Positions 51,478 through 63,139 of a stretch of 64,000 bases of DNA are shown in pieces. The stretch lies in contig NC_044282.2 of NCBI RefSeq assembly GCF_004027225.2, forward strand, positions 56,810,397 to 56,874,396, in the 5' to 3' direction. Within the stretch, counting starts at the first letter, position 1; the number at the start of each line of letters is the position of its first letter. The notes beneath the pieces were generated by a model. It made no database searches. It was given only the letters and a program-made list of their open reading frames with translations, and had not been told where the DNA came from. The position numbers were made by a program, and so were the translations under genes. The DNA comes from Strigops habroptila. Its lineage: Eukaryota; Chordata; Aves; Psittaciformes; Psittacidae.

Positions 51478-52842
51478 CTGGAAGGCATTCAGTAACGCAA
51501 ACGTAATATGGAATGCCAGAGAATGACTGTCGACAATCGTTGCTAATCCAAAACCCCAGGTGAGACCCAGAAGAGGTGTCAGAAGGGCAACGTTTTTGCT
51601 AATTCGGATCATGTTGCTCAAATCTTGTGACTTGCAGCTTTCTCCAACAGAGGATCGCCCAGTCTTCACCACAACCACTACCACCACCACCACATTCACA
51701 ACAATGATGCCCAGAGCAGGTACAACAAAGGCCAAAAGGGCTTTTGTCTCATACCAATTGAGCCAGCAGGCTCCACTCCTTAAATATCCATTTTTTGGTT
51801 CGGTAATAGCAACAGTGAGGATAGATATGACCAAGGGACATCCATATCCAGTAAAGAATGCTGTAGCTATGAATACAGATCTTGTTATCTTAAAAAAAAT
51901 GAATAATAATCCATAGAGAATCAAGACGCCCAGGGTAAACATCCAAAAAAACAAGGCAAGATAGAAAAAGTGAAGGAAAAAAGTGGCTGCTACACACAAC
52001 TTGTAGTTTAGAACTGTATTGTGCACAATAGCTGCCAAGATGAACAAAACATCAGCAAGGAGAAGCGATGTAGCGATGTTGACCAAACAAAAATGGCGCA
52101 TGTAGGTTATTTCAGTTTTTGTTACATGATGCCAGACAACGGCCTCAATGATAAGGCAGAGAACCAAGCTGAAAATGGAAAGGCATAACCCTACACGTGT
52201 AATGTAATCCAGCACTGCATTTCGCAGCATGGTGCGGGACATCAAAATGGAGAAGGATTTGAATGTCCGACGGTGATGCTTGCAGATGCAAACAACACTG
52301 CTGATGTTGTCAGACTTGATTTTGCATGCCCTGTTATCCCATCTCCTTTCAGTAGAGTGCCATCCAACACACTGAGCCTTGATGTTCTCCAGTTTATTCA
52401 CCTTTTCAAAGGTGAGCAAAATGTGCCGGAGCTCTTCTGGCAGAGACACCGATAACACCATTCCATTCACAGAAACAGGGTCCAACCGGTTGGTTTCTAT
52501 AATGGCTCCAAGCGTTGGAAATGCAATGCTGATGGCTTTGGAAGTCTTGGGTAACTTCAAAAGCTCTTCTTCTGGAATGACCACGTGCCCAGTGATATTG
52601 CCTGTGTTATTGAACTCCATAGAAAAATCAAAGCTCTTTCCTGAAGTATTTTTATGTACGCTGTAGCCTTTTGTAGAGATGAAGTGTTCCTGTATGCTCT
52701 CTGACCCATTCCTTAGAAGAAGTTTCCCAGCAAATAAATTCACTGAGTCCAGTAATATCGAACTGGCATTTCTGTCCTTTACAAAAGCCCAGTTGGAAAT
52801 GACGGAGCTGTTCAGAATGTGGTTTGCTATCCTGCTGTAACT
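51478..52842 (-). CDS. ADGRF4: ADGRF4 (GPR115), main exon: GAIN/GPS region and TM1-TM7 start
   Basis: This single exon of 455 codons (phase 0 both ends; acceptor GTTTCAG, donor GTAAAC) is from an adhesion GPCR of group VI. It starts SYSRIANHIL, and residues 1-157 form the GAIN domain with several N-glycosylation sequons and the stretch AISIAFPTLGAI. The GPS lies at residues 158-201 (CVGWHSTERRWDNRACK ... CIC ... SFSILMS). The membrane segments follow in order. TM1 is VLDYITRVGLCLSIF. TM2 is MRHFCLVNIATSLLLADVLF. TM3 contains KLCVAATFFLHFFYLALFFW. The conserved loop ACWLNW follows TM4. TM5 holds a nine-valine run, TM6 is LLTPLLGLTWGFGLA, and the exon ends in TM7. The closest relative known to me is human ADGRF4; distinguishing it from ADGRF2 rests on N-terminal and GAIN similarity. 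In mammals it is expressed in squamous epithelia and has no established ligand. Confidence 0.93.
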
Positions 52843-53202
52843 CTGAAACAAACAACAAAAAAGTTATTTTTTATGTTAAAAGAAACCAACTACTATTCCA
52901 CTGGCAGAGTCTCCAAAAAGGCTCATTTAATTCAAAGTAATTCTTATAAAGGGAATAATTTGCTTTGACAATGATCTATCCTAGTAAAACCGAAACATCT
53001 CATTGGCTTAAACACCTGCAAAATTGTCCTATCCTGTTCATATCATAGCTCAAAAGGTGATTGGAGAAGCAAGTATAAAGCAGGTGATTTCTATGTGACT
53101 TGCAGCCACCACTTCATTGGATATTGACTGTAAGGACAAAACACTGCATGGATGCTCTGGCAAGCTCAGAAACACCTCTTGCAAGCCCACAAAAGCAAAT
53201 AC
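52843..53202 (-). other. ADGRF4: ADGRF4 intron (360 nt)
   Basis: This short intron has a GTATTT donor and a TTGTTTCAG acceptor. Nothing else was recognised in it. Confidence 0.9.
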
Positions 53203-53493
53203 CTGCATTTTTCCTCTATCAACATTCTCTGATAAGAGCAGGGAAATCTTCTTTAGCAATTCCACTATATCAGCAATATTTCCTGGAATGGCTGGTGAAG
53301 ACAGGATATCTGGGATGATGCATGAAAAATCAGCTTGGCAGTTACTATTCCCAAGGTCATCAGAACCAAAATATTTTCCTGCATCTCCAGGCTTCCCATG
53401 CACTGGCTTTCCTTTCCCTGCAAAAGGAAGGTGTCCTCCGGCAACACTAACATGTCCTCCAGAGCTTGGAAGGAGATCACGCACAGAAATCCT
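53203..53493 (-). CDS. ADGRF4: ADGRF4, linker exon before the GAIN domain
   Basis: This 97-codon exon (phase 0 at both ends) has a strong CTTCCCTCCAG acceptor and a CAG|GTATTT donor. The first part is Gly-rich and poorly conserved (SSGGHVSVAGGHLPFAGKGK). The second part carries NCQADFSCIIPD and NIADIVELLKKISLLLSENV, which align with the human ADGRF4 stretch leading to its GAIN domain. It joins directly in frame to SYSRIANHIL. Confidence 0.9.
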
Positions 53494-54062
53494 CTGGAGG
53501 GAAGAAAATAAATTTGAGGAAAATTAATGAACACAGTGAAAATGAAGCTACAGCAACAACTAGGCAAGAGGTACAGTGCTGGGTGGCCTGAAACCCACCC
53601 AGGGCCAAAGCTCACCCGAGAAGAATGTCTTACTTGTACAACACATATGAAGAAAAGTGCAAGAACTGCAGTGTCTCAGTCTTGAAGTGACTTGAATAAA
53701 GTTCTTTATTTTGTTGTTGAGGAGAATTTACCATGAATCATCTGATTATTACAGGTATTGGCGTTGCTCTTTTCTCAGGTTCATCCTAGTGTATCATTCT
53801 CTTGGTTTAGATCCCCATGAGGAACATTAGCCAAGTGGACAAGGCAACTTCAGTTCTGAATTATGTTTCCACACAAGAATTTCCCATATTTATTTCCTGT
53901 CCCTTGGTTTAAGATGAAGTCAAAGCTTCTTATCAAAGTAATCTGTGTTTTGGGATCCCATCTTCTTCCCTTTGCTCAGGGCTGACAGTGTACAGAGGGA
54001 GGGGCTATCTTTGCAAGAAATTATGAGCATACGCCAAAGTAGATGCATAACAGTTACCTAAC
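53494..54062 (-). other. ADGRF4: ADGRF4 intron (569 nt)
   Basis: The intron runs from a GTTAGG donor to a CTTCCCTCCAG acceptor. No repeats or extra exon were recognised. Confidence 0.9.
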
Positions 54063-54223
54063 CTGAAAAAGGGACTGAACATCCAGGCTTGCACAGGCAT
54101 CTGTGAACATTTGCCACTTTCTGTCTTCACAGACAAAGCTTGTCTCCCCGTGGAAGGAGGGAGAACAAGGCTGAATACAAATAGCTCCATTATCTTTGCA
54201 GGGAATAAGGTTTATACAGCCTT
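54063..54223 (-). CDS. ADGRF4: ADGRF4, N-terminal cysteine-rich exon
   Basis: This 161-nt exon (phase 1 in, phase 0 out; acceptor TTTTTCAG, donor CAG|GTTAGG) encodes GCINLIPCKDNGAICIQPC, then SFHGETSFVCEDRKWQ and DACASLDVQSLFQ. The spacing of Cys with FHG, FxC and a KWQ motif matches the short N-terminal Cys module of ADGRF4 (CSQPC...DFHGEIGFTC...KKWQ in human). It is extracellular. Confidence 0.9.
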
Positions 54224-54362
54224 CTGAAAAACAAATCAAGCAGATGTTGTTATAAGGTGTAAGACAGCATACCATGGTCTACGAGGTAGCAGGGGCATAA
54301 AGTATTCATAGCTGATAATATCTCACAAAGAATAAACAAAGACACATAGGTATTCACTGTAC

Positions 54363-54399
54363 CTTGTTGATTATCAGTCTTTGATTCTTTACTGAGAAG
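54363..54399 (-). CDS. ADGRF4: ADGRF4, short N-terminal exon (37 nt)
   Basis: A TTTTTCAG acceptor and a CAAG|GTACAG donor enclose 37 bases encoding LLSKESKTDNQQ plus one base. Phase 0 in and phase 1 out join correctly to the next exon, giving ...NQQEGCINL. The composition resembles the hydrophilic stretch before the Cys module of mammalian ADGRF4. The call rests mainly on splice-site quality and phase fit. The upstream signal-peptide exon was not found with confidence. Confidence 0.75.
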
Positions 54400-55145
54400 C
54401 TGAAAAATAAGAAGTAGAAAGTAGATTGGATGTTAAAATAAATATGTAAAAGATGACTCCGTGGCACAAGCCAGAAAGGTGATTCCAAGGGCAAAATAGT
54501 CCTTTTGGGGTTCAGAAGTCTTTTCAAGGTCCAGAATGCAGAGCTTATGGCCCCTTGCTCATACAGACCAACTGACAACTCTCTACTAACAGTTTGTCTA
54601 TATCAAGCTTTCAGTTGCACTCTTCTACTGTGCAGTGACATACTTGGCTAGTGGACAGGATCACACATGCCTCCAGCAGTTATTCCTCCAACAGAAAGCT
54701 TGTATTAGGCTTAAGCTTTCCAATTATTTCTCATGTTAATGAGAATGTGACTTGTTGATGAGAATATGAAATCTAGACAACTTTTGCTGTAACAAAGATA
54801 CAGTTGTACAAATGCACATAACTACTTTGTTCCTCTCCTGATTGGGAAGTAATCCTGAGGTAGGCATACTAAGCTTCTTCAGGCAGGATCACTTACTGGG
54901 ACTGTGTGTCGTACAGCCAGGTGCAATCCAGAACAGGTTCCATCACTGCTTGCTCAAATGGGCTATTGTCTACAACCAGCCAAACCTTGACAGTCTGGAA
55001 AAATTTTGGCTATGCAATGCCTTGGAAACCACACTGTTATTGCTGGGTAGAGCAGGCTGAATAGCAGATTTCTATCACTACAAGAGTTGTGCTGGAAGTT
55101 GCTTGGCATGTTGAACATATTGAATACCTCAAAGTATTTTCTCCT

Positions 55146-55338
55146 GTAGTGACAGGACAAGGGGAAATAGCTTTAAACTGAAAGAGGGTAGGTTTATATT
55201 AGATATAAGGAAGAAATTCATTACTGTGAGGGTGATGAGACACTATCACAGGTTGCGCAGGGAAGTCGTGGCTGCCCCATCCCTGACGGTGTTCGAGGCC
55301 AGGTCGGACAGGACTATGGCCAACCTGGTCTAATGAAG
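55146..55338 (+). mobile_element. CR1 LINE fragment lacking its 3' end
   Basis: Plus-orientation CR1 sequence runs from GTGACAGGACAAGGGGAAAT through ATTACTGTGAGGGTGATGAG to CAACCTGGTCTAATGAAG, where similarity stops before the octamer tail. It contains several CpG-site substitutions (for example GACGGTGTTCGAGG). It is old and inactive. Confidence 0.9.
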
Positions 55339-58047
55339 CTTACCCTGAGAGCAGTGCGTGGTGCAACTGGGAAGAATTGCACAGCCCAGAGGAGCAGGCA
55401 GTGGGTTACCCGCACATCCATCACCTCACATTTACTGCTTTGCTCCTGGAAGAAAGATATGTTAAAGAAGCTTAGACATCTCTGTTTTCACTTTTGAACA
55501 CAGTCCGACTGCTGGTAAGAAAGCACCTAAACCCATCCCAAAGACTGCCCTTACGGGGCTTGCAAGGTGATTTTCAGATATTTATCATTTATTAACTTTT
55601 TTACTGAGAATAATTTGTGAAACTTTTATTGGAGGGGAAAAAAAAAACAAAAAATAAAATCTGTCCAACACTGGAAGTTACTGCATTAATAATTTACTGT
55701 AAACTGCAAGATGGGGAGCTTATTATAGCAGTTCAACCTGTGGTGCCATTTTGAAGTCATTTAAGACAGCCCCCCTCTACTGGGTTCAATGCCACTGCTC
55801 TCCTCAGGCAGTTCTTGATGAGACCAGCCATGTGATGTAGGAAGTTGGAGCCCTCAGGGCTCATATATCAAAATCTGAGAAACAAGGAGAGGCTGAAATA
55901 AAGTGTTATTTGCTCTGCAGAAGGATTCAGGCCTCCACTCCCACAATCAATTTTCCCATGGTCCTTGGTAAAAGCTTAATATCCTGGGGGGCAACTTGTT
56001 AGAGGCATATTTACTTCAGGAAGACAAGCCAGTAAAGGGAATGAAGGAAAAATAATGAATTACATCAAATCTGATTATTAGATTCTGTATGTGTCCAAGG
56101 TAAATGCAACAGCTGATGAGGATTCAGCAGTAGATTCAGCCATGTACTTAAAAATAAAAAGCAGTGAGCTAAAACACTAAAACAATGCGAAGTGGCAAAG
56201 CAGGGCAACAGATGGATTTCAGGAGATGTACACATGAAAAGGCTCATCAGATCACCATGACTTGATACGAGCCACTGAATTTTCCCTCTCAGTACATAAT
56301 GATCAGCACAGACAATGCTGAAATACATGGAGCCCTGCACTGACAGAGCAGAGGTGTGTTTTCCTAACGAGGAAACTCCACGCTCTCACCATCTGACAGC
56401 ATGAAAGGGCCATGCTCACAGCTGGCTGCCCTTCATCTGTGACATTTGTTCTCCTTACTGTATTTTTAGATCTGAAGGTTTATTACTTATGAAAAGATCA
56501 TAAAGGGAAGAGCTAGATCAATGCACTGGATTTCTACACTAGCTCTAAAAGAGAACCTCCTGCCAGCCTCTTAAATTCAACTGGAATTAGTAAAAGCATT
56601 TTCTGAGTTTAAACTAGCAACCATTAGCTCTTCTAAGGAAATAAAGTGGATAAGGAGAATTGAACTGAAAGTCTCGGATCAATATTGCTAAAGAACAGGA
56701 GGTGGCTGGGAATCACCTACGGGTTTGAAGCAAAGGGTTGTATCGAATTATTTTCTAATTTCTGCAGCCATTAAATGTTTACTGTGTGCTCATGGCCCTA
56801 ATTCCATTTCACAGCTGGGAATCCTTGACCTCATCATGTTTCATCATTAATACATATTCATTTTGTTTTTAATCACTGATGTAACTCCATCTAGGGCTGT
56901 TACCTTTAAGTGAGGTAGAAATCTGGGACAACTCAAGGTATCTAAGGCTCACCAAGGTACTGGCCCATGTTACCAGTAAAACACTGATCTCGCCCAGTTA
57001 CGCTGCTCGACTCCTTGTGGAAACCACTTGGCCTCGTCACTCCAAGAACGTGCCAAGGTAACGACAGCACAGCAACAGAAACTTAGGGCAAAACAAGTAT
57101 TACAGCAGCAAGTCACTGTTCCTTCAGGGGAAAAAACACGGATATACTGACATAAGGCCATATGAAAGCATATACAGCTATTTCTCTCTCTCCAAAACAT
57201 CCAATTATAGTACTTTAGATATATATATCATCCTCCCTCGAATCATGAACTACTGCCATTGATGTCTCCCTTTTTAAAAAGCTGTAAACACATTACTCTC
57301 CTCTCCCAGAGATTTCTGTTCTATCAGGACGCAGGCACATAAGCAGCTGAGTTGTCAAAACCCTCTCACATGGAAGGGACTTTCTAGCAAGGGAACACTT
57401 CCATACCCTCAGACATCTCCCACTCAAGGAGAGTGTCACCAGTTGCTGATCCTCCTTCTCCAGCTCATTTCATTTGGTCACAGTACCCCAGAGGGCAAAG
57501 CCCTCAACGGGAGTGAAAGAGTGAGGAGTGAGCAGCTAGGCAGTGGTGAGGAGAGAGGAAAGAGCCTTATAAAACAGGAAAAAATAGTAAAATGATCATG
57601 TATTTAAAAAATAATCCTAATGTTGCTTAACATATCACAGCCTTAAATTTGGAGCCCTTTCTCCATGACTTATGTCGGTTTAAAACCAAAGTGTTTTGTA
57701 AAACACCACAAAACCATCCCTCCTTTTCCTCTACCCTAAGCACTTTCTTGTCTTTAATTCCCAGTTTAATTTACAGTTCTGAGAGGAGACTGATCTTTAC
57801 AGTAACTTTAGGTATAAGAAAATTTCAGATTTTCTTTAAAGTGACAACACTGTGATTAGTGACCAATTACAAAATGACAAGCAAAAAGATCAGAGGATAA
57901 TTAAGATAGCAAATTATTTCCACAGACATAAGAATATAGAACTGAAGAAATAAGTGTAAAGTAAATACAGCCTAAGTAATTAAGTGTATTTTAGATTATG
58001 AATAAATCAGTTTCACAGAGCACTGACAAATTTCAAGCGATTCTGGA

Positions 58048-58088
58048 AGTACTCACTGGTTTGAGAATAGTACTCACTGGTTTGAGAA
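58048..58088. repeat. Tandem duplication of a 20-base unit
   Basis: AGTACTCACTGGTTTGAGAA occurs twice, separated by a single T. It is a recent local duplication with no further copies. Confidence 0.9.
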
Positions 58089-58492
58089 GTCTGGGTTCTA
58101 CTGTAGGCAAAATTAACACAGCCAGAGATCCTCAAGATATCCCCTACGAGCATCTAACCATTCATGCGCTGCCATCATGCTCCAGCCTCACTCTCACGGT
58201 CTTACCCAGCATTGCTTGGGTGCTCTGATTCATTTAATTTTCTCATGAAGAAATCACCTTGAGCATCAGCCTACTTCTTTTCTTGTCTGACTGGATTAAC
58301 ACTGAAGAACCTGCATATGACAATATAGGTATTGCACTGCAAAATGACAAAACAAGTTACAAACACACCCACAAAGCTGCCAAATCACTGCCTTTGCCAG
58401 GAGTCCATACAGATGAATCACACCTGCGTGGTTTGTACCCTTCCTCCTGGTGGAGGCAGCACCTTCTACTCTTCTGTATTTAACAGATCTTC

Positions 58493-58796
58493 GAATCATA
58501 GAATTGTGTAATGGTTTGGGTTGGAAGGGACCTTAAAGATCATCTAGTTCCAATCCCCCTGCCATGGGGGCAGGACATCTTCCATTAGACCAGGTTGGTT
58601 GAAGTCCCATCCAACCTGGCCTCAAACACTGCCAGGAATGGGGCAGCCACAGCTTCTCTGGGCAACCCATTCCAGTACCTCACCACCCTCACAGGAAAGA
58701 ACTTACTAATGCCTAATCTAAATCTCTCCTTTTCCAGCTTAAAGCCATTCCCCCTTGTCCTGCTACTACTTGTTCTTATAAAAAGTCCCTCTCCTT
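58493..58796 (-). mobile_element. CR1 LINE 3' fragment
   Basis: This CR1 copy is in minus orientation with its tail at the left (GAATCATAGAATTGTGTAAT followed by GGTTTGGGTTGGAAGGGACC). It extends through AACCCATTCCAGTACCTCAC to CTTGTCCTGCTACTACTTGT. The reverse-transcriptase frame is interrupted. An A-rich run follows at 58805. Confidence 0.95.
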
Positions 58797-60840
58797 CTAA
58801 AGACCAAAAAAAAAAAAAGTCATTATCAAAATCTGGTCAAGTTAACACATTACCCTTCATAAACCAAAGATGACACTACTGACAATATCTTGCACAGCTA
58901 AAAACCTCAATGAGCAAGTAATAATCTTTTGTTTAGGGGCTGCACCACTTATAAGGGGTGAGAGTTGTCTGCTGAACCTTGTGCTATGTTCACTGTCAGC
59001 TTGCTTAATACTGACTCACATCTAATAGGCACATTTCGAATTATCACAAATTTACAGCAAATGGTTTATCCTAACAGATGAGCAATTCTGAACATTCTTT
59101 CTACTCATAGGGCTGCTTTGGAAGAGCTTTGGTCACTAATCTTTCCACAGTCCTGCAATGTGTTTGTCATGAGCTTACAGGATTTCCTGAGACAACAACT
59201 TGCACCAGTCCTCAGCCACAAGGCAGGTCTCCACTTTCAGTCCAAAGGTAGATATTATTTACTGTTCCGCTTTGATACAGCCAGAAACGAGAACTTTTTC
59301 TGCATTGCACATTGGTATCAAGTAGGAATTAAGCCAAGCGCAATTAGGCACAGCCAACACAACCTGGAAAGGATGTATGACCTGCACTTGAACAATACTG
59401 GGTAGAGATGAATTATAAGGCGGCATCTTAGCAACTTTTTAAGTAAGAAGGGTGAAAGACCAGATCATGTCAAGGTTTGGACACCTTTTTTAAAAGGCTT
59501 CTTCCCCTAGACATATCGATCTGTGCTTCCACACACTCCCTGAACCTTTGCTATGATGGCAAGACTGAATACCCCTTGATTCTCAAACAACTTCTCAACT
59601 TAAGCAATAGTTCCCTGAAGGACATGAACACTGGCACGCTTCAACACTCAGACGCATCCCAAAAGGAAGAGGTGTGAATCTGTGCTCCCCAGGGTGCTTA
59701 GAAAGAGATTCAAACCATGACTTGTAACAAGCAAAGAGTGTACTCTAAACCCTGAACCCAGCAGCAGCAGTCTCATGCTTTACAAGCTGGTGGAGGCTGT
59801 TTGCAATGGTCAAGGTGGGAGGTATCTGCCTAGGCACCCAAAAGGAGTGGTATGTCTTCTCAGTTCTTGCAAAATCCAATTACCCAAGATATATGACCAG
59901 CTGCTTTGTCACTGCTCTGAGAAAGCACTCAGCAAGCAGGAACATCCCAAGATAACTTTAATAGTAGCCAAAAGTACGGCAGCTGTGAAAACCTGATTTT
60001 GCCATTTCCTTTGAAAGAGTTAACAGACTTCTGCTAATTTATGACTTTAATGAATACAAGGTATTTATTTACAAGTTCAACAGGTACTTTGCTACATAAC
60101 CTAAAGTCAAACCTTACCATATATGCTACAAGTTTTAATCAGAAACTTCATTCCCCTGAAGCAACATTAATGAAAAATGTTATCTGCATGGTGACTGTTT
60201 AAATAGATTAGAAAAATAAAGTGAGTAGACCTGTAGGATGGGGATTTTTTTTTTTTTATTTCAAAAGCAAAAACAAAACAAAAAATATACTTTGTATGCA
60301 AACAAAAGCTTTTTAGGGAATGTTATAAAGATTGAATAAAAACCTTGCAGTTTAAAGATGCTCCATTGTTCTATTCTTCATCTGCCTTTTCATTCACCCA
60401 CACACCTTTTAAACATGCCATACTCTCAGTCTTCAATTCTTCACCATATATTTAATAAGCAATTCAAACATGCATTTATCCATGTTAACAGCAGAAATAG
60501 GGATCTTAAAAACAGGCTCTGAAGATGCAGAGTAAGGGTAGTCCAGGATGACCAACAGCAGTAAAGAAGTAAAAAAGGAGTAAAGAGATAGTTAACTGAG
60601 TAGTTAAGATTCCCAGTCACACTTGCAAAGAAAACCAATAAGCCTTCCAGCTGTTTGGATCCTAAGCCATCCTGACAGTAAAGAACCAGAGCATTCCAGT
60701 GAATAAATTAAAATCTGAAAGCCTCAAAGGGGGACTATATAAATAATAATACACTTTGCTTCTACCCCCCAAACTGCTGCAAAGAATTTAATGGCATAAG
60801 AAAGACTCCTGAACAGAACTGAGCAGACATTTCAGCAGGT

Positions 60841-63097
60841 TTTTAAACTTCTTTTATTTGCTGAGTTTGGATAGCATGCATTATTTTACAGCACTGGTAA
60901 ACAAGTCAGTGAAGCATACTGCTTTTAAGAACTTGTACTGTGGAATGTCTTCAAAACCATTACCCTTTCCCCCTCCTCTCTAGTACATAACACTAGCTGA
61001 AGACAAGACAGACATATATCAGAGCAACTTCCTTATGGCTAAAAATACTCATAGCAGCGACTTTTAAAGGAGGGTTTTATCAAATCAAGTCATTGCACTT
61101 GGGTCATTTATTGCTATAGCGACAAAGGCCATTAAATAACGAACATCTTTCATTTAGGGTTTTAACTGATTGTCTTGTTCCGTTTGTCTGCTAGAAGCTT
61201 ACACACAGACACAATTTCTATAGAGCAATCCATTCCAAGATTTATTTCATGCTCTAATCACAGTGAAAAGCTTGTATAACAAAATTGGCTATTCCATTAG
61301 GCTCAATTCTTGCTTTTCATCACTTGACTTAGAAGTATGAATTCTAAGAGTTTAGTGTCTGACGAGAAGCATTACTACTGCACATTATTCCTCAATATAA
61401 AAGATCTGGCTCAAGGCTTCATTTATGATGCATCACTGCAATTAAAAGTTAAAAGCATTAATATTGAATCAGCTTATTAGCAAATATTACTTAATACTTG
61501 CATAGCATATGAATCAAATTTTATGAATAATTTAAATCAGTAACTGACAAACATCCTTTAATTGCCTTTTTGATGTTTGTATTTTAGGATGCATCAACTG
61601 TGGAAAAATATAGTCTCAAGTAGTAATACTTCCATGTCACTGCTCAAGTGACATGTTAAATAATTACTATATTTATGACTATTCCCATTAATAGAAACTT
61701 CATTACTTCTCTTACTGGTGAAGTTGCCAAATTATGTGGCATGGTTTTGTCCTTTAAATTCTAGTAGACCAAAAGGAGATAAGATGATTACTAGAAGCAA
61801 TGCATTTGGCTGGCTTTCTAAAGCTGTATGGTTTTTAATTCTTTAATGAAATGAACGCAGCAATAAATATCATTGTCCTCCATCACCTTTTTCTTTTTTT
61901 CAAATTGTTCTGGTGCACTGTGTTAAACTCAGGGGTTAAAGATAATGGCAATCCACAAGATTTCAACCGTTTTCCATAAAATGTGAAAGACAGTCTTGGA
62001 CACTAGCACAATGCTGTCAAAGCAATTGTTCCAGTCACTCATTAAAATACAAAGATGTTATTAAATTTAGAGGTACACAATATACTGAGAAAGTTTATGG
62101 CATAAATATATAAATATTGAGACATTTTGAGAGTATCAAAGTTCCAAAGGGATTTATTTGGAGACATATTATAAACAAAACCTGACTATTGTAAAAACAG
62201 ATCATGATACATATTTAACCACCAGAAAGACTGATGACTGCAGTTTAGACATACAGAAGCACAGACATAACTTAAGGTTTACTTTTTCATGCTGTATGCT
62301 GCAATATTTTAGGCACAACAGGTTAAGACTGGATTCTAGCCTTTTTTCTGTATTTCTTGCATTTTTATGGTTTTAAAAGTTACTTTTGCCATAACTTCAT
62401 GATTCAGTTCTAAATCCCTTTTTAATCCAATAGTGCAAGTGGCAAAACGTTCTACTAAACTACTCAGATTAGATCATTCATTCTTACTACAATGCATAGG
62501 AGTTTCACCTGCTTAATTGCACTAACAAATTCCTATTTCATTACTTAACATATAAACAGCATGTTATTAATATTCTCACTGCAGACAGGCACAACAGCAT
62601 AACCCTGGGTAAGACTGCCAAAATACAAACATCATATATTCCCTTTTGCGTGTAGGGTAAGAGTAGTGACTACAATTACGGTACAGTTATTCCATCCCTT
62701 CCAATAGACTATTTTACAGATTAGTTGTAGAGATAGATCACCCTATTTATAGTATAGATCTCTTTAAAAATTAAGCTACAGGTATTTAATAAAAATCTAT
62801 TAAGAATTCCCTCTCCTTTCTATACAGATTCAGTAGTATTTTCAAGCAAACCAAAAAATAAGGTCTGCAATTCCAGCACAGTAAGAAATAAGGCCTCTTT
62901 TATATTGGCAAAAAAATTACACCATTATTCTTCTTTGTTTTCTTAATCTCTCTGAATAAAAGACTATATTCCTTTTTTTACTACGTTTTTTCTTGAAGAC
63001 TGTAAAACACCAGCATCCATTATTACGAAATAAGAGTCAGTTCTTGTGTTCTGCTTTGAATTCCTGGTGAGTTAAAAACATTGAGTCCATAGCTGTC
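60841..63097 (-). other. CD2AP: Probable CD2AP 3' untranslated region
   Basis: This AT-rich stretch directly follows the putative CD2AP stop codon. It has no recognised CR1 copies, unlike the rest of the window, which would fit a constrained long 3' UTR. Minus-strand AATAAA signals occur at 60853-60858 and also near 61107, 61244 and 62154, and another at about 60064. The left boundary is a guess based on the 60853 signal. Confidence 0.4.
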
Positions 63098-63139
63098 TCA
63101 TGTAGACATCATTGCTTTCTTCAATTTTTCTACTTCAAG
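63098..63139 (-). CDS. CD2AP: Putative CD2AP last coding exon
   Basis: After a TTTTCCAG acceptor the minus strand encodes LEVEKLKKAMMST and a TGA stop, 42 nt in phase 0. The heptad-like pattern and position fit the extreme C-terminus of the coiled coil in CD2AP and its paralogue SH3KBP1, which ends in a similar EV..(I/L)KKA stretch. CD2AP is a cytoplasmic adaptor linking receptors, endocytosis and actin. Its location next to ADGRF4 and its minus orientation agree with the human gene order. The exon is too short for similarity alone to be decisive; synteny carries much of the weight. Confidence 0.65.
   Translation of the reverse strand, partial: LEVEKLKKAMMST

Larger units (their letters stand above)
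54400..60840. other. ADGRF4 5' region and ADGRF4-CD2AP intergenic stretch
   Basis: The missing signal-peptide and 5' exons of ADGRF4 should lie at the left of this stretch. Two CR1 fragments are present (listed separately). No second seven-transmembrane gene was recognised on either strand. The remainder shows no assignable coding sequence. Confidence 0.7.

Noticed and set aside
54897-54943. Possible first ADGRF4 exon: a minus-strand ATG followed by 15 codons and a perfect GTAAGT donor
   Set aside because: It ends in phase 2, while the next exon (54363-54399) needs phase 0. The peptide also lacks a hydrophobic signal sequence.
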